Shown piece by piece: positions 1-8,603 of a stretch of DNA of 17,897 bases. Each line of letters opens with the position of its first letter. The first letter of the stretch is position 1. The notes below the pieces were generated by a model. The model searched no databases. It had not been told where the DNA came from and saw only the letters and a program-made list of their open reading frames with translations. The translations under genes and the position numbers were made by a program. The stretch comes from Akkermansiaceae bacterium UBA5689 (GTDB taxonomy: Bacteria; Verrucomicrobiota; Verrucomicrobiia; Verrucomicrobiales; Akkermansiaceae), in assembly GCA_002420305.1 (NCBI GenBank), contig DIHT01000003.1, positions 1-17,897 of the forward strand, given 5' to 3'.

Positions 1-717
1 CTTCCTCATACCGCCCCTCACTTTCCGCTCGAGGCACATCCAGACTGGAAGGGAAAATCACAATTCGGCGTCTTTGGTGATGTCGTGGAGGAACTGGATC
101 ATCGGATCGGCCAACTACTGGATGCTCTGAAGAAAGCAGATCTAGAAAAGCAAACTATCGTCGTGTTCCTTTCCGACAACGGGCCGGAACCCCTTACCCG
201 TGCATCCAGAGCTGATCCCTTCCGAGGAAAGAAGTGGTCCGCCCTTGAAGGCGGCACCCGCGTCCCGTGCATCATTCGACATCCAGGGCTAATCCCTCCT
301 GACTGGGAGAGTACGGCTCTGATTTCGGCGATCGATCTTCTTCCCTCCCTTGCTCATGCATGCGGGATCGACCTCCAGCACCACAGTCAGGGTAATCCCA
401 TCATCGACGGATTGAATGTCTGGCCCACACTCCAAGACAACAAGGAAGCTACCCATCCGCGTCAGGATCTCCTTTACTGGCATGGAGCAGATGGATTTCA
501 GGCCATCAGAAAGGGGGCATGGAAACTCTTCCCCAATCGGCGCCACGCCGGCCTGAAGGGTTCTGGACCCGCCCTTTTTAACTTGGAAAAGGATCTTCAG
601 GAGAAGCTAGATGTCAGCATGGAGCACCCTGTCAAAGTTGCCGCACTGAAAAAACTCGCCGAACTTCGCCTTTCGGAAATCGAAAAGAACAAGGTCGCCC
701 TTGGAGGGACAAAGTGA
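1..717 (+). CDS. sulfatase (S1 family), C-terminal part, cut by window edge
   Basis: This is the last 238 codons of a type I sulfatase, which removes sulfate esters from substrates such as sulfated glycans. The frame is open to base 1, so the internal GTG at 85 is not the start. Visible family signatures are LPHTAPHFPL at the left edge, FGDVVEELDHRIGQLLDAL, the metal-site segment LSDNGP, the EGGTRVPCIIRHPG stretch, IDLLPSLA and a C-terminal PALFNLEKD. The N-terminal formylglycine motif (CxPSR type) lies outside the window, so activation and export cannot be judged. The gene ends in TGA and is followed 17 bases later by the repeat protein, suggesting co-transcription. The family call is secure; the sulfated substrate is unknown. 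Confidence 0.92.
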   Translation, partial: LPHTAPHFPLEAHPDWKGKSQFGVFGDVVEELDHRIGQLLDALKKADLEKQTIVVFLSDNGPEPLTRASRADPFRGKKWSALEGGTRVPCIIRHPGLIPPDWESTALISAIDLLPSLAHACGIDLQHHSQGNPIIDGLNVWPTLQDNKEATHPRQDLLYWHGADGFQAIRKGAWKLFPNRRHAGLKGSGPALFNLEKDLQEKLDVSMEHPVKVAALKKLAELRLSEIEKNKVALGGTK

Positions 718-734
718 CATAGTCGTGCCGAGCC

Positions 735-2132
735 ATGTCTCAAAAAGTCCTTCTCATTCTTATTGCTATCGGCTCCTTTGCAATCGGAGTCGCTGCGGAC
801 CGCTTCCTGCTCATATCGAGCGAACAAGCCGCAACAAAGACTACAGACCCTCTGTCACGGACTGCCAGAAAGAGTCAGCCGAGCCGCGAGCGGACCGAGA
901 CGACCAACTCTGCCACCTCAGAAAACCGTTCGCACAACTCTGGAGAGGATTCGACTCCTTCAGATGAATTTCAGCAGCTCATCGAACAGATTGAGAGAGG
1001 CCAACCCACGAACTTTGCAGCCCTTGGGCGGAGCATTCTTTCCATGCCTCCCGGCCCACAACGGCGCCGTGCCCTTCACCGGCTCGCATCTCGATGGGGT
1101 CGCAGCGACCCTCAGGCCGCTCTCCGCTGGAGTGAGGATCTGACAGGACGCGATCAGTTCGCCACGATGGAAGACATCCTCCGCCACTGGTCCGATGACG
1201 ATCCTGCCGCAGCAGCAGACTATGTCACCCAGCTACCAGGCTCGGAGCATACCATGCACCTCCTCCGCGATCTGAGCCACCGCTGGGCTGAGTCTGATCG
1301 CACCGCTGCCCTGGAGTGGAGCATGGCCTTGGAAAACCCTGCCCTCCGAATGCGCGCCATCCGCGGAGTAGCCTCCTCATGGGCTGAGAATGACCCAGCT
1401 GGGGCAGCGAGCTTCACCACGGACTCTCTTCAGACCGTTAATGAACGACACCATGTTCTTGAAGCCGTAGCCCGCCGATGGGGCGAGCAGGACCTCCAAG
1501 GCGCGTTGGAGTGGGCCCGCGGCCTCGAAGCCGGAGACCAGCAGCGAGCCACCCAGTCCGTCCTCCGGCTTGTTGCCGAACACAACCCCTCCGAGGCGGC
1601 AAACATCTACCAGGATATCGCAGCCGAATTACCCCAGAACGGACCTATCAGCCGCGAGTACAGACATATGGCCCAGGAAGTGGCCAGAGTCTGGTCCTCT
1701 TCAGATCCAGTTGAGGCCGCGCAATGGGCTCTCGGCCTGCCAGAGAGAGGATCTATTCGGCGTGAGGCTGTTGGCGATGTCACCGAGCAATGGATGCGCA
1801 TCGACAGCATGGCAGCTGGAGAATGGATTAGCTCCCTTCCGGCAGGTCGCACGAGGGACGGAGCATCGGAACGAGTGGTCCATATGACCACCAACAGCGA
1901 CCCGGGCACGGCGTTCGAATGGGCTCAAAGCCTGAGTGAAGACCACCGCCGCTTCGGACTCATTCATCATACTCTCACCGAGTGGAGTGCTGTTGACCGG
2001 CCCGCTGCCCAGCAGGCGCTTATGACAGCCGATATCCCCGCCGAAGTCAGACAGCGGTTCGGAGAGGAACTGGGACTCGCTCCTCCTCCTACTCCTTCCC
2101 CCCAAAGCGGCGGAGAATCGGGAACGAAATAA
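735..2132 (+). CDS. membrane-anchored protein with about ten WxxxDPxxAxxW repeats
   Basis: A 465-residue protein of unknown function. Residues 4-21 form one hydrophobic segment (uncleaved anchor or signal), followed by a polar Ser/Thr/Arg-rich linker to about residue 75. From about residue 118 to 440 there are roughly ten imperfect units of about 32 residues, each with the pattern W-x3-(D/N)-P-x2-A-x2-W-x3-L. Examples are WGRSDPQAALRW, WAESDRTAALEW, WGEQDLQGALEW and WSSSDPVEAAQW. The spacing suggests paired helices stacked as a solenoid, like HEAT or TPR arrays, probably outside the cytoplasmic membrane. Such repeat proteins are frequent in Verrucomicrobiota. The ATG 17 bases after the sulfatase stop is chosen because it precedes the hydrophobic segment directly. 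A scaffold role is inference. Confidence 0.8.
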   Translation: MSQKVLLILIAIGSFAIGVAADRFLLISSEQAATKTTDPLSRTARKSQPSRERTETTNSATSENRSHNSGEDSTPSDEFQQLIEQIERGQPTNFAALGRSILSMPPGPQRRRALHRLASRWGRSDPQAALRWSEDLTGRDQFATMEDILRHWSDDDPAAAADYVTQLPGSEHTMHLLRDLSHRWAESDRTAALEWSMALENPALRMRAIRGVASSWAENDPAGAASFTTDSLQTVNERHHVLEAVARRWGEQDLQGALEWARGLEAGDQQRATQSVLRLVAEHNPSEAANIYQDIAAELPQNGPISREYRHMAQEVARVWSSSDPVEAAQWALGLPERGSIRREAVGDVTEQWMRIDSMAAGEWISSLPAGRTRDGASERVVHMTTNSDPGTAFEWAQSLSEDHRRFGLIHHTLTEWSAVDRPAAQQALMTADIPAEVRQRFGEELGLAPPPTPSPQSGGESGTK

Positions 2133-2155
2133 GTGAAGTCCTTGCAAGATCGCCC

Positions 2156-3157
2156 TCAGGGCTCGGTCGCTGACTCCGCAATCCAGGTCTGGATGTAGTC
2201 CTGATCAGCCTCACTGAGGGAGCTCAAAGCAATGGTGAAGGCTTTCCCGTCTTTGCGGGCAATGGTGACCTTGGTTCCCTCGCTGCTGACGATCCGAGCT
2301 TCTATTTTTCTGCCCGACTTATTGGTGAAAATTCTCAGCGGCTCTTGAGGCAACGCATCCTCCTCTTCAACCTGCAAGCCGTAACCATCCAGAAAATCGA
2401 AAACCTCAGTCATCAATTTGGGGTTCCGATAAAACGTCGTTCCATGGTTACCTCCGGCGATCTCCTTGTAAACGTGCTTGGAGTTTGTCTCTTTCATCCT
2501 CCGGGCAAAAGGGCGAACCATCTGAACAGGAACGGTGGTATCCTTGTCACCAGTAACGACCATCATCGGCGCCTTGATCTTTTCAAGGATGTCGTGACTA
2601 CCCATGTAGGCAGGTGACATTGGAACAAGCGCTGCCCAAATATCAGAGTATGCTGCTCCGAGGTGAATTGTCCCCCCCCCTCCCATGGAGTGCCCTGCGA
2701 GGTAGATTCGCGAGGAATTGACATTCAACTCTTTACGCACGATCCCCAGAACGTTGAGGACATCTTTTTCACTCAGCTCCCCCAGGTTTTCTGGATCACC
2801 AGCACGCACTCCGAAACGACCTTTTCCCTTACCCTGACTCCCATACCATCCCCTCTCATTGTAACCGAAGGGCGCAACAACGATATAGCCCCTTTTCTCT
2901 GCCTCCGCAGTGACGCCCTGGTAGCGTATCACCTGCTGGGGATTGCTCCCGAGCCCGTGCAGCAGGACTAGCAGGGGCGCCGGCTTATCCTTCTTGTAGC
3001 TGGAAGGGACATAGAGCGCGTATTCGATATCCTTACCAGCATCCTTAAAGGAGTAGCTTCTTTTCTGGATTTCACCCAAATCCTCCTGCGCGGGAAGCAG
3101 CCCTGCGCAACTGGCCAATACCAGTCCACAGACAAACAACGTAAGAGCCCCCTTCAT
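2156..3157 (-). CDS. exported alpha/beta-hydrolase esterase with C-terminal SHD1 domain
   Basis: A 333-residue serine hydrolase of the LpqC/feruloyl-esterase/PHB-depolymerase type that probably cleaves ester bonds outside the cytoplasm. The N-terminus is a signal peptide; LASC at residues 14-17 could be a lipobox, giving a lipoprotein, although cleavage near LPAQ is also possible. The fold shows an oxyanion segment HGLG (67-70), the nucleophile elbow GHSMGG with Ser157, Asp206 in GDKDTTVP and His238 in GGNHG. Residues about 274-325 (LRIFTNKSGRKIEARIV to LSEADQDYIQTW) form an SHD1-like domain, common on exported PVC proteins. The start lies two bases after the stop of the upstream gene, so the two are an operon. 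A run of nine C on the + strand falls in the glycines after Ser157. Confidence 0.87.
   Translation of the reverse strand: MKGALTLFVCGLVLASCAGLLPAQEDLGEIQKRSYSFKDAGKDIEYALYVPSSYKKDKPAPLLVLLHGLGSNPQQVIRYQGVTAEAEKRGYIVVAPFGYNERGWYGSQGKGKGRFGVRAGDPENLGELSEKDVLNVLGIVRKELNVNSSRIYLAGHSMGGGGTIHLGAAYSDIWAALVPMSPAYMGSHDILEKIKAPMMVVTGDKDTTVPVQMVRPFARRMKETNSKHVYKEIAGGNHGTTFYRNPKLMTEVFDFLDGYGLQVEEEDALPQEPLRIFTNKSGRKIEARIVSSEGTKVTIARKDGKAFTIALSSLSEADQDYIQTWIAESATEP
2672..2680. repeat. nine-base homopolymer (C on +, G in the message)
   Basis: Nine consecutive C residues, followed by T and three more C. On the coding strand this encodes the run of glycines immediately after the catalytic Ser157 of the esterase. 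It is the longest G/C homopolymer noticed in the window. A one-base slip would truncate the enzyme just after the nucleophile. Confidence 0.9.
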
Positions 3158-3159
3158 CT

Positions 3160-4134
3160 TTACTCAGATCTGCGGCCTCCACCCGTAAAAGCTTCCATCA
3201 TCTTCAACCCCTGAGTTGCCTGTCTGATCATACGGCTCTGGGAGGAATTGAAGGCCTCCACCTGCTCCGGAGATAGCACACTGCTCACCCCTGAACTCAT
3301 CGCCTCCTGATTAGACTGCCAGTCTGTCTCAAGACGATCGGCGATTCCCGGTTCGTCCAGCTGGTTCAAGACTCCCCTGCCCTGCCACCTCTCGGTCATA
3401 CCAGTTTGCTGTCTGGCATCATACATCACCTCGACAAGCTGCGCTTCCTGCTCTGAGGTAAGCGGGACTCCTGCCCCTTCCATCGCGCGTCTTAAGCCCT
3501 GCACCTGCTCATGCTCTTCAAGCCTGCTCTCGTAGTTCTGGTAGCGTTCCCAGTCTGCGTCATCATTGAGAAACTCCTTCATAGCTGCAGATCGCTCGCT
3601 GTTTTCCGCCTCCCATTCTTCAAGAATCTTCTCCCGATCTCCATCCCCAGCCGTCATCAACTCACCCCAGAGGGCATCCTCGGCACCTGCCGACGCTCCC
3701 GCGATCTCAAGAAAGTAGTCGCGGTCCTCGTCGCCGAGAGCAAGGTCGTCAACCAGCGGCCCAAAGAGCCTTCCCGCCTTTCTCTTATTTTGAGCTTCCT
3801 GCATACGCTTACCGGCATCGCTCTCGGCCCACTGTCGAAACATGTCGCCGAGCACCCTCCTGCGCTCGTCACCCCTATCCTCTTCACCCTCTTCTTCATC
3901 TGTTTCACTATCTACAGACGCCCGGCCACTCTTTGCAGGACCGGAAGGGCGCGATGACGCCACCGGAGCCGCCGCAACGGGAGCTCCCGGTATACGAGTT
4001 GCGCTTTTGGCCGGCTTCTCCTGCTCCAAGTCAGCAACCTGTTTCTTCAACTTAGTAAGCTGCCCCATTCCCATTACCACCACAACAGCAAGCAGCGCAC
4101 CCACCGCGGTTGATACTATAAATCCAAGTTTCAT
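3160..4134 (-). CDS. membrane-anchored, coiled-coil, LTxxQ-type protein
   Basis: A 324-residue protein not assignable to a named family. Residues 5-24 form one membrane segment, followed by a short coiled coil (KLKKQVADLEQEK), an Ala/Pro/Ser-rich linker and a strongly acidic patch (about 75-90, DSETDEEEGEED). The rest is charged and helical, with a high content of Glu, Arg and Gln. Two elements, LTSEQ (225-229) followed by a helix and LSPEQ (287-291), recall the LTxxQ motifs of Spy/CpxP-type periplasmic proteins. A similar arrangement is common in uncharacterised verrucomicrobial proteins. It is the first gene of a two-gene operon with the esterase (TAA, two bases, ATG). A periplasmic chaperone or sensor role is only a guess. 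Confidence 0.75.
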   Translation of the reverse strand: MKLGFIVSTAVGALLAVVVVMGMGQLTKLKKQVADLEQEKPAKSATRIPGAPVAAAPVASSRPSGPAKSGRASVDSETDEEEGEEDRGDERRRVLGDMFRQWAESDAGKRMQEAQNKRKAGRLFGPLVDDLALGDEDRDYFLEIAGASAGAEDALWGELMTAGDGDREKILEEWEAENSERSAAMKEFLNDDADWERYQNYESRLEEHEQVQGLRRAMEGAGVPLTSEQEAQLVEVMYDARQQTGMTERWQGRGVLNQLDEPGIADRLETDWQSNQEAMSSGVSSVLSPEQVEAFNSSQSRMIRQATQGLKMMEAFTGGGRRSE

Positions 4135-4318
4135 ATCTTTTACGCCTTCACCGTTAGCACAACCTTAGGGCTGAGACCACCCCGGAATCAAACCATTGTG
4201 ACAGTCTCCCCGTCCAAACTCCCCCTATCTGGATTTGGCAACTTCACCATCTCACCCCTTGGATTCATTGCTTTCCCGCCCTTCCTGATCCGGTTAAAAC
4301 TCTGTCCTCTCGACCCTC
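4135..4318. promoter_or_regulatory. divergent intergenic region
   Basis: 184 bases separate the starts of the minus-strand operon and the plus-strand CE15-like gene. Promoters for both must lie here if transcription starts locally. I could not pick out convincing -35/-10 pairs, operators or a riboswitch. Confidence 0.4.
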
Positions 4319-6214
4319 ATGCGGACTTACCTCACACTTTCCCTCCTCATACTCATAAGTATCCATCCGGGTGCCGAGGAGAGTCCGAACTCCTCCGGAA
4401 GGCTCTCTGAGGATCTCGCGGAACTACCACCGCTAGCAGGCCTCCCTGACCCCCTCATTTCTGATGAAGGCAGTAAAATCACGAGTAGGGAAGGCTGGAG
4501 AGCACGGAGAAAAAAAATGATCGATTCTCTGCTCTTCTATCAATACGGGCGCATTCCACCCAAACCCGACCGGGTTAGTGCCACAGTTGATCGCGTTCGT
4601 GAACACACCAGCGGACTAGGCTCCGAAGAATGGATCACGCTGACCATAGGGAGCAGGAAACAACTGAAAATGCGTATTGTCGCATACATCCCACGAACCA
4701 AAGGGCCTCATCCTGTGATTATTGAGGAAGAAGGCTCACCGGGAGGAAGCAAGAATGCTTCCATGTTCATGAAGAAAAACTATATCTTCATTGAATACGC
4801 GAGAGGCGACCTTGCCCCCGACAAGCGAGGGAGCATCGGCCCTGCCCAGCGTGCGTATCCCGATTTCGACTGGGCTATGCTGGCTGTATGGGCTTGGGGA
4901 GGAATGCGGGTGGTTGACTACCTTGAATCACGCTCCGACGTCGACCACGACCGTATCGCAATCACGGGACATTCGCGCGGCGGCAAAGCAGCCCTCCTTG
5001 CCGGCGCTCTCGATGAACGGATCGATCTGGTGGCTCCCTGTCAATCCGGCGCCGGTGGAGCAGGCTCATCCCGCATCCTCGGACCAGGATCCGAGTCAAT
5101 CGCGATGAACGACAAGCCTAACTGGTATCATGAGCGCATTCTCCTTTTCGCGGAGAACGAAGCACACCTGCCCTTCGACCAACATTTTCTCAAGGCCCTC
5201 GTCGCACCCCGGGCACTTCTCTGCATGGAATCCTCGGACGACCTGTTTGCCAACCCGGTAGGAACGCGAGCTACAAGCCACGCCGCCATGCCTGTATTCC
5301 AACTTTTTGACCAGGAACAGGCCAATGGTCTGATGTATCGCCGGGGAGGCCATTCCTATTCCTCTGAGGACTGGAAATCTCTCCTCAACTTCGCGGAATT
5401 TATCTTCTACAGCCGACCCCCTCCCGGAGACACCAGTTTCTGGCAGGAGCCTTTCGCTCAGGAGCCCACCAAGCAAGTATCTGGTGAGCAACAATTCATC
5501 CCTATTGGCCAGCCCGGCAATGAAGCAGATGAGGACCGACCCCGTGTCGGATCTCACGGAGCCGTCGGTTACCCCTTCGAAATGGGAAAGAACCGGGTCA
5601 GCAATGCCGAGTATGGCGTCTTCCTGAACGCCGTGGCTCAAACCGAAGATCCTCATGGGCTCTATAATCCAAAAATGAGCATCGAGCGCAGTAATTCAGA
5701 AAACAGTCCGAGAGCATTCCATTACTCTCCTCGTCAAGAAGCAGCACGCCTCCCTGTAACCTATGTCTCCTGGTTTGATGCAGCGAGATACTGCAATTGG
5801 CTGCACGGCGGCCAAACTGAGACTGGATCCTACAATCTGACCGAATCCGTGCCCCTACTCGACCGCGCGAAGGGAGCGCGAGCCTTTCTCCCTACCGAGA
5901 ACGAATGGTATAAGTCCGCCTATTACGATCCCCGGAAGAATAACTACGCCTATTTTCGAAATAGTTTTGGAGGCCTTAGAGCCAGACTAGCCGGGAGAAA
6001 TCGAAACGAAAGCCCCTATGGGATGAATGGCATGGATGATCCCATCTGGGACTGGACGGAGACCGCGGTTGGCGCTCTTTTCCGGGGAATCCGATCGAAT
6101 ACATGGTTTCAGGGAAACAATCGACAAGCTGCCGGCCGCTTTTACAGCAACTCTGTCCTCGAATTGGCAAACATCGGCTTTCGGGTAGCCCGACCTCTGA
6201 GAAAGACTCGCTAG
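4319..6214 (+). CDS. CE15-like glucuronoyl esterase fused to FGE/SUMF1-type domain
   Basis: A 631-residue exported two-domain protein (signal peptide about 1-19). Residues 45-370 match the CE15 glucuronoyl-esterase-like hydrolases, which cut esters of (methyl-)glucuronic acid. WAWGGMRVVDYLE is followed by GHSRGGK with nucleophile Ser219, then CQSGAGGAGSSR, LPFDQHFLKALVAPRALL and catalytic His345 in RRGGHSYSSEDW. The acid is probably in ESSDD (304-308). Residues about 390-627 are an FGE-sulfatase (SUMF1/EgtB/PvdO) fold: YPFEMGKNRVSNAEYGVFLNAV, PVTYVSWFDAARYCNWL, FLPTENEWYKSAYYD, ending IGFRVARP. The only Cys in this part is in RYCNWL, so the cysteine pair of true formylglycine-generating enzymes is absent. 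This half is probably a binding or structural domain. The ATG at 4319 precedes the signal peptide directly. Confidence 0.86.
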   Translation: MRTYLTLSLLILISIHPGAEESPNSSGRLSEDLAELPPLAGLPDPLISDEGSKITSREGWRARRKKMIDSLLFYQYGRIPPKPDRVSATVDRVREHTSGLGSEEWITLTIGSRKQLKMRIVAYIPRTKGPHPVIIEEEGSPGGSKNASMFMKKNYIFIEYARGDLAPDKRGSIGPAQRAYPDFDWAMLAVWAWGGMRVVDYLESRSDVDHDRIAITGHSRGGKAALLAGALDERIDLVAPCQSGAGGAGSSRILGPGSESIAMNDKPNWYHERILLFAENEAHLPFDQHFLKALVAPRALLCMESSDDLFANPVGTRATSHAAMPVFQLFDQEQANGLMYRRGGHSYSSEDWKSLLNFAEFIFYSRPPPGDTSFWQEPFAQEPTKQVSGEQQFIPIGQPGNEADEDRPRVGSHGAVGYPFEMGKNRVSNAEYGVFLNAVAQTEDPHGLYNPKMSIERSNSENSPRAFHYSPRQEAARLPVTYVSWFDAARYCNWLHGGQTETGSYNLTESVPLLDRAKGARAFLPTENEWYKSAYYDPRKNNYAYFRNSFGGLRARLAGRNRNESPYGMNGMDDPIWDWTETAVGALFRGIRSNTWFQGNNRQAAGRFYSNSVLELANIGFRVARPLRKTR

Positions 6215-6267
6215 AAATTTCCTCCTAACCGCTTGATTAACGACGGGGAATCGTATCAGCATTTAGC

Positions 6268-8603
6268 GTGGCAATACCCTTTGCACCACTCAGCCTGAGC
6301 AGCTTCGTGCTGGCAACCATCACAGTCGTCCTGAGCGTCCCGGTTCTTGCCGCCAAACCTGTTGAATTTGCCCGGGAGATCCGGCCCATTCTCTCTGATA
6401 CCTGCTTCAAGTGTCATGGGGTCGACGCCGCCAAGCGTAAGGGAGGGTTACGGCTGGACCAGAAGAAGGAGTGGTTTCACCCACGAGAAGAAGGGACTCT
6501 GGTGGTCCCCGGAAAACCTCAGGAAAGCCTCGTATTCACCCGCATCACCCATTCCGACCCTGACGACCAGATGCCCCCCAGAGAAGAAGTCCGTCAGCTT
6601 ACACCCCTCGAAATCTCGAAAATCAGAGACTGGATCCTACAAGGAGCGAACTGGCAACCTCATTGGTCCTTTGTCCCTCTGCGCCGCCCCGCCCTGCCCA
6701 AAAACGATAACGCGTCGTGGACGCTTGGCCCCATCGACAGGTATATCGGACAGCGCATGGTCGAAGCGGGCCTTCATCCGGCAGAAACGACGGACAAACC
6801 CACCCTTCTCCGCCGGGTGACCCTTGATCTCACCGGCCTCCCCCCAACTCTGAAGGAGCTAGACACCTTTCTACAAGATACCTCTGACCATGCCTACGAA
6901 CGAGCTGTCGACCGCCTCCTTTCCTCGCCCCGCTACGGTGAGCACCTCGCTGTCGACTGGCTCGATCTCGCCCGCTACGCAGATACCGACGGCTATCAGG
7001 ACGACGAACCCCGCACCATGTGGCGTTGGCGCGAGTGGCTCATCAACGTTCTCAATGACAACATGCCTTTCGACCAGTTCACCATCGAGCAACTGGCCGG
7101 AGACCTCCTCCCGGACGCTACTCCCGAACAGCGACTCGCCACTGGCTTCCTCCGTAACAATCGCGTCAATGGCGAAGGAGGCTCCATCGCCGAGGAATTC
7201 AGGGTCGAGTATATCGTCGACCGCGTCGAAACAGCATCCTCAGTCTGGATGGGCCTCACTACAGGTTGCGCCGCTGTCATGACCATAAATATGATCCGGT
7301 CTCGCAAGGTGACTTCTACTCCCTCTTTGCCTTCTTCAACCAGACCCCGGAACCCGGAACCTATCGCCGTAATGCCAAGCCGTCTCTACAGGTCCCCACT
7401 CGTCCAGACCAGAGACGCCTCGAGGAAATTACCCGGGACCTCGAACAGTCTGACGACAGCACCCGGAAAACGCTGGAAGAGGAACGCAAGAGATTGCTCG
7501 ATCGCACCCCGGAAACCATGATCATGGAGGATTCCCATAAACGGGACACCTTTATCCTGAAGCGGGGCCAATACGACCAGCGTGGCCAAAAGGTCACCGC
7601 AGGAGTCCCTCGCAGCCTTCCTCCACTGCCTGGGGACGCTGAAATTAACCGGCTCTCTCTTGCAGAATGGCTGGTTGACCCGAGGCACCCACTAACCGCC
7701 CGAGTCACTGTGAACCGCCTCTGGCAACACCACTTCGGTGTTGGTCTAGTAAAATCCTCGGAGGACTTCGGAGTGCAGGGAGACTTCCCGAGTCACCCCG
7801 ACCTTCTGGACTGGCTCGCCGCCGAGTTGATCCAACTGAAATGGGATATCAAGGCCCTTCAAAGACTCATTGTCACCAGCGCTACCTACCGCCAGTCCTC
7901 CCAGCCTTCACTGGTAGCTCTCCAAATCGATCCAGAGAATCGGCTACTCTCTCACTCTCCCCGGCTCCGCCTCTCGGGAGAAGTCATTCGTGATCAGGCT
8001 CTCTTCGTCTCAGGCCTCCTTGTCGAGAGAATCGGAGGCCCCTCAGTCAAACCCTATCAACCTGCAAACCTCTGGAATGAAATTGCCGGCCCCACGACCT
8101 CCGCTTACGCTAAAGGCTACCAGCAGGATACAGGGGACGCGCTCTATCGACGAAGCCTCTACACTTTCTGGCGTCGCGCCATTCCTCATCCCGGACTACA
8201 GATCTTTGACGGCCCCTCCCGCGAAGTTTGTATTAGTCGCAGGGAACGGACAAACACTCCCTTGCAGGCTCTCGCTCTCCTTAATGACACCATTTTCATT
8301 GAGGCCGCCCGCGGACTTGGCACCCGTATGATCCGGGATAGTGGAGAAAATGACACCGCCCGGATCCGTCACGGCTTTCAGCTGGTCACCGGTCGCCATC
8401 CCAGCCCGGAAGAACTCACGATCCTGCTTCGCTCCCTCGAAATCCATCAACGCACCTATGCGAACAACCGGGACTTGGCCGCTGAGCTCATTGGGGTCGG
8501 GGAATCAGAACCTGATCACAACCTGACGGCCTCTGAACTGGCAGCTTATACTGCAATCGCCAACACGCTGCTGAACCTGGACGAAACTATCACTCGCCCC
8601 TAG
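6268..8603 (+). pseudogene. PSD1-type protein (PSCyt1-DUF1549-DUF1553) split by a frameshift
   Basis: Two overlapping frames together make one PSD1 protein of about 778 residues, exported and probably haem-binding. The first frame (GTG 6268 to 7521) has a signal peptide, a PSCyt1 haem motif CFKCH (46-50), LTGLPPT and the DUF1549 core SPRYGEHLAVDWLDLARYAD to EQLAGDLLPDA. Its family sequence stops at GLTTGCA. The family continues in another frame from 7269 (RCHDHKYDP), through DUF1553 (AEWLVDPRHPLTARVTVNRLW, SEDFGVQGDFPSHPDLLDWLA, RRERTNTPLQALALLND), to the TAG at 8603. One base is missing around 7270-7272, inside the second CxRCH motif. The rest of both halves is intact, so this is either a sequencing error or a recent lesion. 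The stop touches the ATG of the DUF1501 gene. The reaction of this family is not established. Confidence 0.85.
7266..7277 (+). other. single-base frameshift site in the PSD1 gene
   Basis: The bases read TTGCGCCGCTGT. The family motif C-A-R-C-H needs TGC GCN CGC TGT CAT, so exactly one base is missing between 7269 and 7272. Loss of one C from GCCCGC is the simplest explanation. It changes frame 1 to frame 3 of the window. Confidence 0.85.

Noticed and set aside
4510..4517. Run of eight A in the CE15-like gene as a slip site
   Set aside because: The frame is continuous and family-like across it (Arg-Lys-Lys-Met), and nothing downstream requires a shift.
5096..5656. 186-codon open frame on the - strand
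   Set aside because: It is antisense to the CE15-FGE fusion gene, whose conserved motifs span the same bases.
5488..6204. True formylglycine-generating enzyme activating the sulfatase
   Set aside because: The domain has one cysteine only (RYCNWL) and sits on an exported esterase, so the catalytic cysteine pair is absent.
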